Source: Loxodes magnus (taxonomy: Eukaryota > Ciliophora > Karyorelictea > Loxodida > Loxodidae). Taken from it: a stretch of 64,000 bases of DNA. The position numbers and the translations under genes are program-made. Shown here one piece after another: positions 48,401 through 62,011 of the stretch (its first letter is position 1; each line of letters opens with the position of its first letter). The notes under the pieces are model-generated. The model was not told the DNA's origin. It worked only from the letters and a program-made list of their open reading frames with translations, and searched no databases. The stretch spans positions 62,001 to 126,000 of the forward strand of contig CAMPDV010001190.1 in the NCBI GenBank assembly GCA_946699065.1. The letters are read 5' to 3'.

Positions 48401-51400
48401 TTATTGTGTTTTCGTTTATTAGACGCGGGAGTACCATTATTTTTATTTCATTATCTTTTGTTGTCAATTTATTTGCGATATTTTATTTTATTCCAGTCGC
48501 ATTACTTTTATTCGCAGCTTTTTTATGTCAATTTTATAGCAATTCATATATATTAGACGCGGGGGTCCCATTTTGTCTAAGCGGTTTATTTGGAAATATT
48601 TTTATGACAAGTCTTATCTATTAGACGCGGGAACTATATTTATATTCTTTTTTGTCTTTTTTCAGTCATATTTATTATATTTACGAGACTCAGTTTCTTT
48701 TTCAATGCTTTTTTATATACAAATTATGACTTATATTTTAATCTTTTTTACCATTGCTCTTTATTTTTTATATTTCACTCTTTATAATGCTTATTTAACT
48801 TGTTTTTTATATTATTTTATATCATATTATATTATTTATTGCATGCAAGTTGCTCGTTTATACAATAATCTTTTTTGCTTTACTTTAATCAACTTCTATC
48901 ACCTAATCAGATCCTATTACTCATACAGAAAAGTCACCCGTTCGTCCTCGTTTATCCTCTTTCATATCAGTTTTAGACTTTTTATTATCCTCATCCATTC
49001 AATTTTTATATTTATATCAGTACTTTTTATCATTTTTTTTACATTTATCTGCTGTTTTTCGTATCTTTTAATCAATATTTACTATTTTCTTCATTTTCAT
49101 GTTGTCAATTTATATACATATTACGCAGGTCACTTTTATTAACGTTTTTATTCTTTTTTTTCATTAAGCAAGCACTTTTATACTCTAATTTTAACATATC
49201 ATTTTTATTGCTGTTTTATCAGTCCTCTAAAATTATTTATTATCTTTATTTTGTTTTTATTACTAATTTTGCACATTTATTCTTTTACTTTCTTTATTAT
49301 TCCATTTAATATTTTAATTTTATTGTGTTTTCGTTTATTAGACGCGGGAGTACCATTATTTTTATTTCATTATCTTTTGTTGTCAATTTATTTGCGATAT
49401 TTTATTTTATTCCAGTCGCATTACTTTTATTCGCAGCTTTTTTATGTCAATTTTATAGCAATTCATATATATTAGACGCGGGGGTCCCATTTTGTCTAAG
49501 CGGTTTATTTGGAAATATTTTTATGACAAGTCTTATCTATTAGACGCGGGAACTATATTTATATTCTTTTTTGTCTTTTTTCAGTCATATTTATTATATT
49601 TACGAGACTCAGTTTCTTTTTCAATGCTTTTTTATATACAAATTATGACTTATATTTTAATCTTTTTTACCATTGCTCTTTATTTTTTATATTTCACTCT
49701 TTATAATGCTTATTTAACTTGTTTTTTATATTATTTTATATCATATTATATTATTTATTGCATGCAAGTTGCTCGTTTATACAATAATCTTTTTTGCTTT
49801 ACTTTAATCAACTTCTATCACCTAATCAGATCCTATTACTCATACAGAAAAGTCACCCGTTCGTCCTCGTTTATCCTCTTTCATATCAGTTTTAGACTTT
49901 TTATTATCCTCATCCATTCAATTTTTATATTTATATCAGTACTTTTTATCATTTTTTTTACATTTATCTGCTGTTTTTCGTATCTTTTAATCAATATTTA
50001 CTATTTTCTTCATTTTCATGTTGTCAATTTATATACATATTACGCAGGTCACTTTTATTAACGTTTTTATTCTTTTTTTTCATTAAGCAAGCACTTTTAT
50101 ACTCTAATTTTAACATATCATTTTTATTGCTGTTTTATCAGTCCTCTAAAATTATTTATTATCTTTATTTTGTTTTTATTACTAATTTTGCACATTTATT
50201 CTTTTACTTTCTTTATTATTCCATTTAATATTTTAATTTTATTGTGTTTTCGTTTATTAGACGCGGGAGTACCATTATTTTTATTTCATTATCTTTTGTT
50301 GTCAATTTATTTGCGATATTTTATTTTATTCCAGTCGCATTACTTTTATTCGCAGCTTTTTTATGTCAATTTTATAGCAATTCATATATATTAGACGCGG
50401 GGGTCCCATTTTGTCTAAGCGGTTTATTTGGAAATATTTTTATGACAAGTCTTATCTATTAGACGCGGGAACTATATTTATATTCTTTTTTGTCTTTTTT
50501 CAGTCATATTTATTATATTTACGAGACTCAGTTTCTTTTTCAATGCTTTTTTATATACAAATTATGACTTATATTTTAATCTTTTTTACCATTGCTCTTT
50601 ATTTTTTATATTTCACTCTTTATAATGCTTATTTAACTTGTTTTTTATATTATTTTATATCATATTATATTATTTATTGCATGCAAGTTGCTCGTTTATA
50701 CAATAATCTTTTTTGCTTTACTTTAATCAACTTCTATCACCTAATCAGATCCTATTACTCATACAGAAAAGTCACCCGTTCGTCCTCGTTTATCCTCTTT
50801 CATATCAGTTTTAGACTTTTTATTATCCTCATCCATTCAATTTTTATATTTATATCAGTACTTTTTATCATTTTTTTTACATTTATCTGCTGTTTTTCGT
50901 ATCTTTTAATCAATATTTACTATTTTCTTCATTTTCATGTTGTCAATTTATATACATATTACGCAGGTCACTTTTATTAACGTTTTTATTCTTTTTTTTC
51001 ATTAAGCAAGCACTTTTATACTCTAATTTTAACATATCATTTTTATTGCTGTTTTATCAGTCCTCTAAAATTATTTATTATCTTTATTTTGTTTTTATTA
51101 CTAATTTTGCACATTTATTCTTTTACTTTCTTTATTATTCCATTTAATATTTTAATTTTATTGTGTTTTCGTTTATTAGACGCGGGAGTACCATTATTTT
51201 TATTTCATTATCTTTTGTTGTCAATTTATTTGCGATATTTTATTTTATTCCAGTCGCATTACTTTTATTCGCAGCTTTTTTATGTCAATTTTATAGCAAT
51301 TCATATATATTAGACGCGGGGGTCCCATTTTGTCTAAGCGGTTTATTTGGAAATATTTTTATGACAAGTCTTATCTATTAGACGCGGGAACTATATTTAT

Positions 51401-52007
51401 ATTCTTTTTTGTCTTTTTTCAGTCATATTTATTATATTTACGAGACTCAGTTTCTTTTTCAATGCTTTTTTATATACAAATTATGACTTATATTTTAATC
51501 TTTTTTACCATTGCTCTTTATTTTTTATATTTCACTCTTTATAATGCTTATTTAACTTGTTTTTTATATTATTTTATATCATATTATATTATTTATTGCA
51601 TGCAAGTTGCTCGTTTATACAATAATCTTTTTTGCTTTACTTTAATCAACTTCTATCACCTAATCAGATCCTATTACTCATACAGAAAAGTCACCCGTTC
51701 GTCCTCGTTTATCCTCTTTCATATCAGTTTTAGACTTTTTATTATCCTCATCCATTCAATTTTTATATTTATATCAGTACTTTTTATCATTTTTTTTACA
51801 TTTATCTGCTGTTTTTCGTATCTTTTAATCAATATTTACTATTTTCTTCATTTTCATGTTGTCAATTTATATACATATTACGCAGGTCACTTTTATTAAC
51901 GTTTTTATTCTTTTTTTTCATTAAGCAAGCACTTTTATACTCTAATTTTAACATATCATTTTTATTGCTGTTTTATCAGTCCTCTAAAATTATTTATTAT
52001 CTTTATT

Positions 52008-55000
52008 TTGTTTTTATTACTAATTTTGCACATTTATTCTTTTACTTTCTTTATTATTCCATTTAATATTTTAATTTTATTGTGTTTTCGTTTATTAGAC
52101 GCGGGAGTACCATTATTTTTATTTCATTATCTTTTGTTGTCAATTTATTTGCGATATTTTATTTTATTCCAGTCGCATTACTTTTATTCGCAGCTTTTTT
52201 ATGTCAATTTTATAGCAATTCATATATATTAGACGCGGGGGTCCCATTTTGTCTAAGCGGTTTATTTGGAAATATTTTTATGACAAGTCTTATCTATTAG
52301 ACGCGGGAACTATATTTATATTCTTTTTTGTCTTTTTTCAGTCATATTTATTATATTTACGAGACTCAGTTTCTTTTTCAATGCTTTTTTATATACAAAT
52401 TATGACTTATATTTTAATCTTTTTTACCATTGCTCTTTATTTTTTATATTTCACTCTTTATAATGCTTATTTAACTTGTTTTTTATATTATTTTATATCA
52501 TATTATATTATTTATTGCATGCAAGTTGCTCGTTTATACAATAATCTTTTTTGCTTTACTTTAATCAACTTCTATCACCTAATCAGATCCTATTACTCAT
52601 ACAGAAAAGTCACCCGTTCGTCCTCGTTTATCCTCTTTCATATCAGTTTTAGACTTTTTATTATCCTCATCCATTCAATTTTTATATTTATATCAGTACT
52701 TTTTATCATTTTTTTTACATTTATCTGCTGTTTTTCGTATCTTTTAATCAATATTTACTATTTTCTTCATTTTCATGTTGTCAATTTATATACATGATTA
52801 CGCAGGTCACTTTTATTAACGTTTTTATTCTTTTTTTTCATTAAGCAAGCACTTTTATACTCTAATTTTAACATATCATTTTTATTGCTGTTTTATCAGT
52901 CCTCTAAAATTATTTATTATCTTTATTTTGTTTTTATTACTAATTTTGCACATTTATTCTTTTACTTTCTTTATTATTCCATTTAATATTTTAATTTTAT
53001 TGTGTTTTCGTTTATTAGACGCGGGAGTACCATTATTTTTATTTCATTATCTTTTGTTGTCAATTTATTTGCGATATTTTATTTTATTCCAGTCGCATTA
53101 CTTTTATTCGCAGCTTTTTTATGTCAATTTTATAGCAATTCATATATATTAGACGCGGGGGTCCCATTTTGTCTAAGCGGTTTATTTGGAAATATTTTTA
53201 TGACAAGTCTTATCTATTAGACGCGGGAACTATATTTATATTCTTTTTTGTCTTTTTTCAGTCATATTTATTATATTTACGAGACTCAGTTTCTTTTTCA
53301 ATGCTTTTTTATATACAAATTATGACTTATATTTTAATCTTTTTTACCATTGCTCTTTATTTTTTATATTTCACTCTTTATAATGCTTATTTAACTTGTT
53401 TTTTATATTATTTTATATCATATTATATTATTTATTGCATGCAAGTTGCTCGTTTATACAATAATCTTTTTTGCTTTACTTTAATCAACTTCTATCACCT
53501 AATCAGATCCTATTACTCATACAGAAAAGTCACCCGTTCGTCCTCGTTTATCCTCTTTCATATCAGTTTTAGACTTTTTATTATCCTCATCCATTCAATT
53601 TTTATATTTATATCAGTACTTTTTATCATTTTTTTTACATTTATCTGCTGTTTTTCGTATCTTTTAATCAATATTTACTATTTTCTTCATTTTCATGTTG
53701 TCAATTTATATACATATTACGCAGGTCACTTTTATTAACGTTTTTATTCTTTTTTTTCATTAAGCAAGCACTTTTATACTCTAATTTTAACATATCATTT
53801 TTATTGCTGTTTTATCAGTCCTCTAAAATTATTTATTATCTTTATTTTGTTTTTATTACTAATTTTGCACATTTATTCTTTTACTTTCTTTATTATTCCA
53901 TTTAATATTTTAATTTTATTGTGTTTTCGTTTATTAGACGCGGGAGTACCATTATTTTTATTTCATTATCTTTTGTTGTCAATTTATTTGCGATATTTTA
54001 TTTTATTCCAGTCGCATTACTTTTATTCGCAGCTTTTTTATGTCAATTTTATAGCAATTCATATATATTAGACGCGGGGGTCCCATTTTGTCTAAGCGGT
54101 TTATTTGGAAATATTTTTATGACAAGTCTTATCTATTAGACGCGGGAACTATATTTATATTCTTTTTTGTCTTTTTTCAGTCATATTTATTATATTTACG
54201 AGACTCAGTTTCTTTTTCAATGCTTTTTTATATACAAATTATGACTTATATTTTAATCTTTTTTACCATTGCTCTTTATTTTTTATATTTCACTCTTTAT
54301 AATGCTTATTTAACTTGTTTTTTATATTATTTTATATCATATTATATTATTTATTGCATGCAAGTTGCTCGTTTATACAATAATCTTTTTTGCTTTACTT
54401 TAATCAACTTCTATCACCTAATCAGATCCTATTACTCATACAGAAAAGTCACCCGTTCGTCCTCGTTTATCCTCTTTCATATCAGTTTTAGACTTTTTAT
54501 TATCCTCATCCATTCAATTTTTATATTTATATCAGTACTTTTTATCATTTTTTTTACATTTATCTGCTGTTTTTCGTATCTTTTAATCAATATTTACTAT
54601 TTTCTTCATTTTCATGTTGTCAATTTATATACATATTACGCAGGTCACTTTTATTAACGTTTTTATTCTTTTTTTTCATTAAGCAAGCACTTTTATACTC
54701 TAATTTTAACATATCATTTTTATTGCTGTTTTATCAGTCCTCTAAAATTATTTATTATCTTTATTTTGTTTTTATTACTAATTTTGCACATTTATTCTTT
54801 TACTTTCTTTATTATTCCATTTAATATTTTAATTTTATTGTGTTTTCGTTTATTAGACGCGGGAGTACCATTATTTTTATTTCATTATCTTTTGTTGTCA
54901 ATTTATTTGCGATATTTTATTTTATTCCAGTCGCATTACTTTTATTCGCAGCTTTTTTATGTCAATTTTATAGCAATTCATATATATTAGACGCGGGGGT

Positions 55001-58000
55001 CCCATTTTGTCTAAGCGGTTTATTTGGAAATATTTTTATGACAAGTCTTATCTATTAGACGCGGGAACTATATTTATATTCTTTTTTGTCTTTTTTCAGT
55101 CATATTTATTATATTTACGAGACTCAGTTTCTTTTTCAATGCTTTTTTATATACAAATTATGACTTATATTTTAATCTTTTTTACCATTGCTCTTTATTT
55201 TTTATATTTCACTCTTTATAATGCTTATTTAACTTGTTTTTTATATTATTTTATATCATATTATATTATTTATTGCATGCAAGTTGCTCGTTTATACAAT
55301 AATCTTTTTTGCTTTACTTTAATCAACTTCTATCACCTAATCAGATCCTATTACTCATACAGAAAAGTCACCCGTTCGTCCTCGTTTATCCTCTTTCATA
55401 TCAGTTTTAGACTTTTTATTATCCTCATCCATTCAATTTTTATATTTATATCAGTACTTTTTATCATTTTTTTTACATTTATCTGCTGTTTTTCGTATCT
55501 TTTAATCAATATTTACTATTTTCTTCATTTTCATGTTGTCAATTTATATACATGATTACGCAGGTCACTTTTATTAACGTTTTTATTCTTTTTTTTCATT
55601 AAGCAAGCACTTTTATACTCTAATTTTAACATATCATTTTTATTGCTGTTTTATCAGTCCTCTAAAATTATTTATTATCTTTATTTTGTTTTTATTACTA
55701 ATTTTGCACATTTATTCTTTTACTTTCTTTATTATTCCATTTAATATTTTAATTTTATTGTGTTTTCGTTTATTAGACGCGGGAGTACCATTATTTTTAT
55801 TTCATTATCTTTTGTTGTCAATTTATTTGCGATATTTTATTTTATTCCAGTCGCATTACTTTTATTCGCAGCTTTTTTATGTCAATTTTATAGCAATTCA
55901 TATATATTAGACGCGGGGGTCCCATTTTGTCTAAGCGGTTTATTTGGAAATATTTTTATGACAAGTCTTATCTATTAGACGCGGGAACTATATTTATATT
56001 CTTTTTTGTCTTTTTTCAGTCATATTTATTATATTTACGAGACTCAGTTTCTTTTTCAATGCTTTTTTATATACAAATTATGACTTATATTTTAATCTTT
56101 TTTACCATTGCTCTTTATTTTTTATATTTCACTCTTTATAATGCTTATTTAACTTGTTTTTTATATTATTTTATATCATATTATATTATTTATTGCATGC
56201 AAGTTGCTCGTTTATACAATAATCTTTTTTGCTTTACTTTAATCAACTTCTATCACCTATTCAGATCCTATTACTCATACAGAAAAGTCACCCGTTCGTC
56301 CTCGTTTATCCTCTTTCATATCAGTTTTAGACTTTTTATTATCCTCATCCATTCAATTTTTATATTTATATCAGTACTTTTTATCATTTTTTTTACATTT
56401 ATCTGCTGTTTTTCGTATCTTTTAATCAATATTTACTATTTTCTTCATTTTCATGTTGTCAATTTATATACATGATACGCAGGTCACTTTTATTAACGTT
56501 TTTATTCTTTTTTTTCATTAAGCAAGCACTTTTATACTCTAATTTTAACATATCATTTTTATTGCTGTTTTATCAGTCCTCTAAAATTATTTATTATCTT
56601 TATTTTGTTTTTATTACTAATTTTGCACATTTATTCTTTTACTTTCTTTATTATTCCATTTAATATTTTAATTTTATTGTGTTTTCGTTTATTAGACGCG
56701 GGAGTACCATTATTTTTATTTCATTATCTTTTGTTGTCAATTTATTTGCGATATTTTATTTTATTCCAGTCGCATTACTTTTATTCGCAGCTTTTTTATG
56801 TCAATTTTATAGCAATTCATATATATTAGACGCGGGGGTCCCATTTTGTCTAAGCGGTTTATTTGGAAATATTTTTATGACAAGTCTTATCTATTAGACG
56901 CGGGAACTATATTTATATTCTTTTTTGTCTTTTTTCAGTCATATTTATTATATTTACGAGACTCAGTTTCTTTTTCAATGCTTTTTTATATACAAATTAT
57001 GACTTATATTTTAATCTTTTTTACCATTGCTCTTTATTTTTTATATTTCACTCTTTATAATGCTTATTTAACTTGTTTTTTATATTATTTTATATCATAT
57101 TATATTATTTATTGCATGCAAGTTGCTCGTTTATACAATAATCTTTTTTGCTTTACTTTAATCAACTTCTATCACCTAATCAGATCCTATTACTCATACA
57201 GAAAAGTCACCCGTTCGTCCTCGTTTATCCTCTTTCATATCAGTTTTAGACTTTTTATTATCCTCATCCATTCAATTTTTATATTTATATCAGTACTTTT
57301 TATCATTTTTTTTACATTTATCTGCTGTTTTTCGTATCTTTTAATCAATATTTACTATTTTCTTCATTTTCATGTTGTTAATTTATATACATGATACGCA
57401 GGTCACTTTTATTAACGTTTTTATTCTTTTTTTTCATTAAGCAAGCACTTTTATACTCTAATTTTAACATATCATTTTTATTGCTGTTTTATCAGTCCTC
57501 TAAAATTATTTATTATCTTTATTTTGTTTTTATTACTAATTTTGCACATTTATTCTTTTACTTTCTTTATTATTCCATTTAATATTTTAATTTTATTGTG
57601 TTTTCGTTTATTAGACGCGGGAGTACCATTATTTTTATTTCATTATCTTTTGTTGTCAATTTATTTGCGATATTTTATTTTATTCCAGTCGCATTACTTT
57701 TATTCGCAGCTTTTTTATGTCAATTTTATAGCAATTCATATATATTAGACGCGGGGGTCCCATTTTGTCTAAGCGGTTTATTTGGAAATATTTTTATGAC
57801 AAGTCTTATCTATTAGACGCGGGAACTATATTTATATTCTTTTTTGTCTTTTTTCAGTCATATTTATTATATTTACGAGACTCAGTTTCTTTTTCAATGC
57901 TTTTTTATATACAAATTATGACTTATATTTTAATCTTTTTTACCATTGCTCTTTATTTTTTATATTTCACTCTTTATAATGCTTATTTAACTTGTTTTTT

Positions 58001-59362
58001 ATATTATTTTATATCATATTATATTATTTATTGCATGCAAGTTGCTCGTTTATACAATAATCTTTTTTGCTTTACTTTAATCAACTTCTATCACCTATTC
58101 AGATCCTATTACTCATACAGAAAAGTCACCCGTTCGTCCTCGTTTATCCTCTTTCATATCAGTTTTAGACTTTTTATTATCCTCATCCATTCAATTTTTA
58201 TATTTATATCAGTACTTTTTATCATTTTTTTTACATTTATCTGCTGTTTTTCGTATCTTTTAATCAATATTTACTATTTTCTTCATTTTCATGTTGTTAA
58301 TTTATATACATGATACGCAGGTCACTTTTATTAACGTTTTTATTCTTTTTTTTCATTAAGCAAGCACTTTTATACTCTAATTTTAACATATCATTTTTAT
58401 TGCTGTTTTATCAGTCCTCTAAAATTATTTATTATCTTTATTTTGTTTTTATTACTAATTTTGCACATTTATTCTTTTACTTTCTTTATTATTCCATTTA
58501 ATATTTTAATTTTATTGTGTTTTCGTTTATTAGACGCGGGAGTACCATTATTTTTATTTCATTATCTTTTGTTGTCAATTTATTTGCGATATTTTATTTT
58601 ATTCCAGTCGCATTACTTTTATTCGCAGCTTTTTTATGTCAATTTTATAGCAATTCATATATATTAGACGCGGGGGTCCCATTTTGTCTAAGCGGTTTAT
58701 TTGGAAATATTTTTATGACAAGTCTTATCTATTAGACGCGGGAACTATATTTATATTCTTTTTTGTCTTTTTTCAGTCATATTTATTATATTTACGAGAC
58801 TCAGTTTCTTTTTCAATGCTTTTTTATATACAAATTATGACTTATATTTTAATCTTTTTTACCATTGCTCTTTATTTTTTATATTTCACTCTTTATAATG
58901 CTTATTTAACTTGTTTTTTATATTATTTTATATCATATTATATTATTTATTGCATGCAAGTTGCTCGTTTATACAATAATCTTTTTTGCTTTACTTTAAT
59001 CAACTTCTATCACCTAATCAGATCCTATTACTCATACAGAAAAGTCACCCGTTCGTCCTCGTTTATCCTCTTTCATATCAGTTTTAGACTTTTTATTATC
59101 CTCATCCATTCAATTTTTATATTTATATCAGTACTTTTTATCATTTTTTTTACATTTATCTGCTGTTTTTCGTATCTTTTAATCAATATTTACTATTTTC
59201 TTCATTTTCATGTTGTTAATTTATATACATGATTACGCAGGTCACTTTTATTAACGTTTTTATTCTTTTTTTTCATTAAGCAAGCACTTTTATACTCTAA
59301 TTTTAACATATCATTTTTATTGCTGTTTTATCAGTCCTCTAAAATTATTTATTATCTTTATT
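52008..59362. repeat. Subfamily of 919-bp units with shared diagnostic variants
   Basis: Most units read ACATATTACGCAGG at one site. Six units in this block read ACATGATTACGCAGG (about 52793, 55551, 59229) or ACATGATACGCAGG (about 56470, 57389, 58308). Three consecutive units also have GTTGTTAATTT for GTTGTCAATTT (about 57374, 58293, 59213). Two alternate units have CACCTATTCAG for CACCTAATCAG (about 56254, 58092). The clustering shows local spread of variants by unequal exchange or conversion. Confidence 0.8.
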
Positions 59363-62011
59363 TTGTTTTTATTACTAATTTTGCACATTTATTCTTTTAC
59401 TTTCTTTATTATTCCATTTAATATTTTAATTTTATTGTGTTTTCGTTTATTAGACGCGGGAGTACCATTATTTTTATTTCATTATCTTTTGTTGTCAATT
59501 TATTTGCGATATTTTATTTTATTCCAGTCGCATTACTTTTATTCGCAGCTTTTTTATGTCAATTTTATAGCAATTCATATATATTAGACGCGGGGGTCCC
59601 ATTTTGTCTAAGCGGTTTATTTGGAAATATTTTTATGACAAGTCTTATCTATTAGACGCGGGAACTATATTTATATTCTTTTTTGTCTTTTTTCAGTCAT
59701 ATTTATTATATTTACGAGACTCAGTTTCTTTTTCAATGCTTTTTTATATACAAATTATGACTTATATTTTAATCTTTTTTACCATTGCTCTTTATTTTTT
59801 ATATTTCACTCTTTATAATGCTTATTTAACTTGTTTTTTATATTATTTTATATCATATTATATTATTTATTGCATGCAAGTTGCTCGTTTATACAATAAT
59901 CTTTTTTGCTTTACTTTAATCAACTTCTATCACCTAATCAGATCCTATTACTCATACAGAAAAGTCACCCGTTCGTCCTCGTTTATCCTCTTTCATATCA
60001 GTTTTAGACTTTTTATTATCCTCATCCATTCAATTTTTATATTTATATCAGTACTTTTTATCATTTTTTTTACATTTATCTGCTGTTTTTCGTATCTTTT
60101 AATCAATATTTACTATTTTCTTCATTTTCATGTTGTCAATTTATATACATATTACGCAGGTCACTTTTATTAACGTTTTTATTCTTTTTTTTCATTAAGC
60201 AAGCACTTTTATACTCTAATTTTAACATATCATTTTTATTGCTGTTTTATCAGTCCTCTAAAATTATTTATTATCTTTATTTTGTTTTTATTACTAATTT
60301 TGCACATTTATTCTTTTACTTTCTTTATTATTCCATTTAATATTTTAATTTTATTGTGTTTTCGTTTATTAGACGCGGGAGTACCATTATTTTTATTTCA
60401 TTATCTTTTGTTGTCAATTTATTTGCGATATTTTATTTTATTCCAGTCGCATTACTTTTATTCGCAGCTTTTTTATGTCAATTTTATAGCAATTCATATA
60501 TATTAGACGCGGGGGTCCCATTTTGTCTAAGCGGTTTATTTGGAAATATTTTTATGACAAGTCTTATCTATTAGACGCGGGAACTATATTTATATTCTTT
60601 TTTGTCTTTTTTCAGTCATATTTATTATATTTACGAGACTCAGTTTCTTTTTCAATGCTTTTTTATATACAAATTATGACTTATATTTTAATCTTTTTTA
60701 CCATTGCTCTTTATTTTTTATATTTCACTCTTTATAATGCTTATTTAACTTGTTTTTTATATTATTTTATATCATATTATATTATTTATTGCATGCAAGT
60801 TGCTCGTTTATACAATAATCTTTTTTGCTTTACTTTAATCAACTTCTATCACCTAATCAGATCCTATTACTCATACAGAAAAGTCACCCGTTCGTCCTCG
60901 TTTATCCTCTTTCATATCAGTTTTAGACTTTTTATTATCCTCATCCATTCAATTTTTATATTTATATCAGTACTTTTTATCATTTTTTTTACATTTATCT
61001 GCTGTTTTTCGTATCTTTTAATCAATATTTACTATTTTCTTCATTTTCATGTTGTCAATTTATATACATATTACGCAGGTCACTTTTATTAACGTTTTTA
61101 TTCTTTTTTTTCATTAAGCAAGCACTTTTATACTCTAATTTTAACATATCATTTTTATTGCTGTTTTATCAGTCCTCTAAAATTATTTATTATCTTTATT
61201 TTGTTTTTATTACTAATTTTGCACATTTATTCTTTTACTTTCTTTATTATTCCATTTAATATTTTAATTTTATTGTGTTTTCGTTTATTAGACGCGGGAG
61301 TACCATTATTTTTATTTCATTATCTTTTGTTGTCAATTTATTTGCGATATTTTATTTTATTCCAGTCGCATTACTTTTATTCGCAGCTTTTTTATGTCAA
61401 TTTTATAGCAATTCATATATATTAGACGCGGGGGTCCCATTTTGTCTAAGCGGTTTATTTGGAAATATTTTTATGACAAGTCTTATCTATTAGACGCGGG
61501 AACTATATTTATATTCTTTTTTGTCTTTTTTCAGTCATATTTATTATATTTACGAGACTCAGTTTCTTTTTCAATGCTTTTTTATATACAAATTATGACT
61601 TATATTTTAATCTTTTTTACCATTGCTCTTTATTTTTTATATTTCACTCTTTATAATGCTTATTTAACTTGTTTTTTATATTATTTTATATCATATTATA
61701 TTATTTATTGCATGCAAGTTGCTCGTTTATACAATAATCTTTTTTGCTTTACTTTAATCAACTTCTATCACCTAATCAGATCCTATTACTCATACAGAAA
61801 AGTCACCCGTTCGTCCTCGTTTATCCTCTTTCATATCAGTTTTAGACTTTTTATTATCCTCATCCATTCAATTTTTATATTTATATCAGTACTTTTTATC
61901 ATTTTTTTTACATTTATCTGCTGTTTTTCGTATCTTTTAATCAATATTTACTATTTTCTTCATTTTCATGTTGTCAATTTATATACATATTACGCAGGTC
62001 ACTTTTATTAA

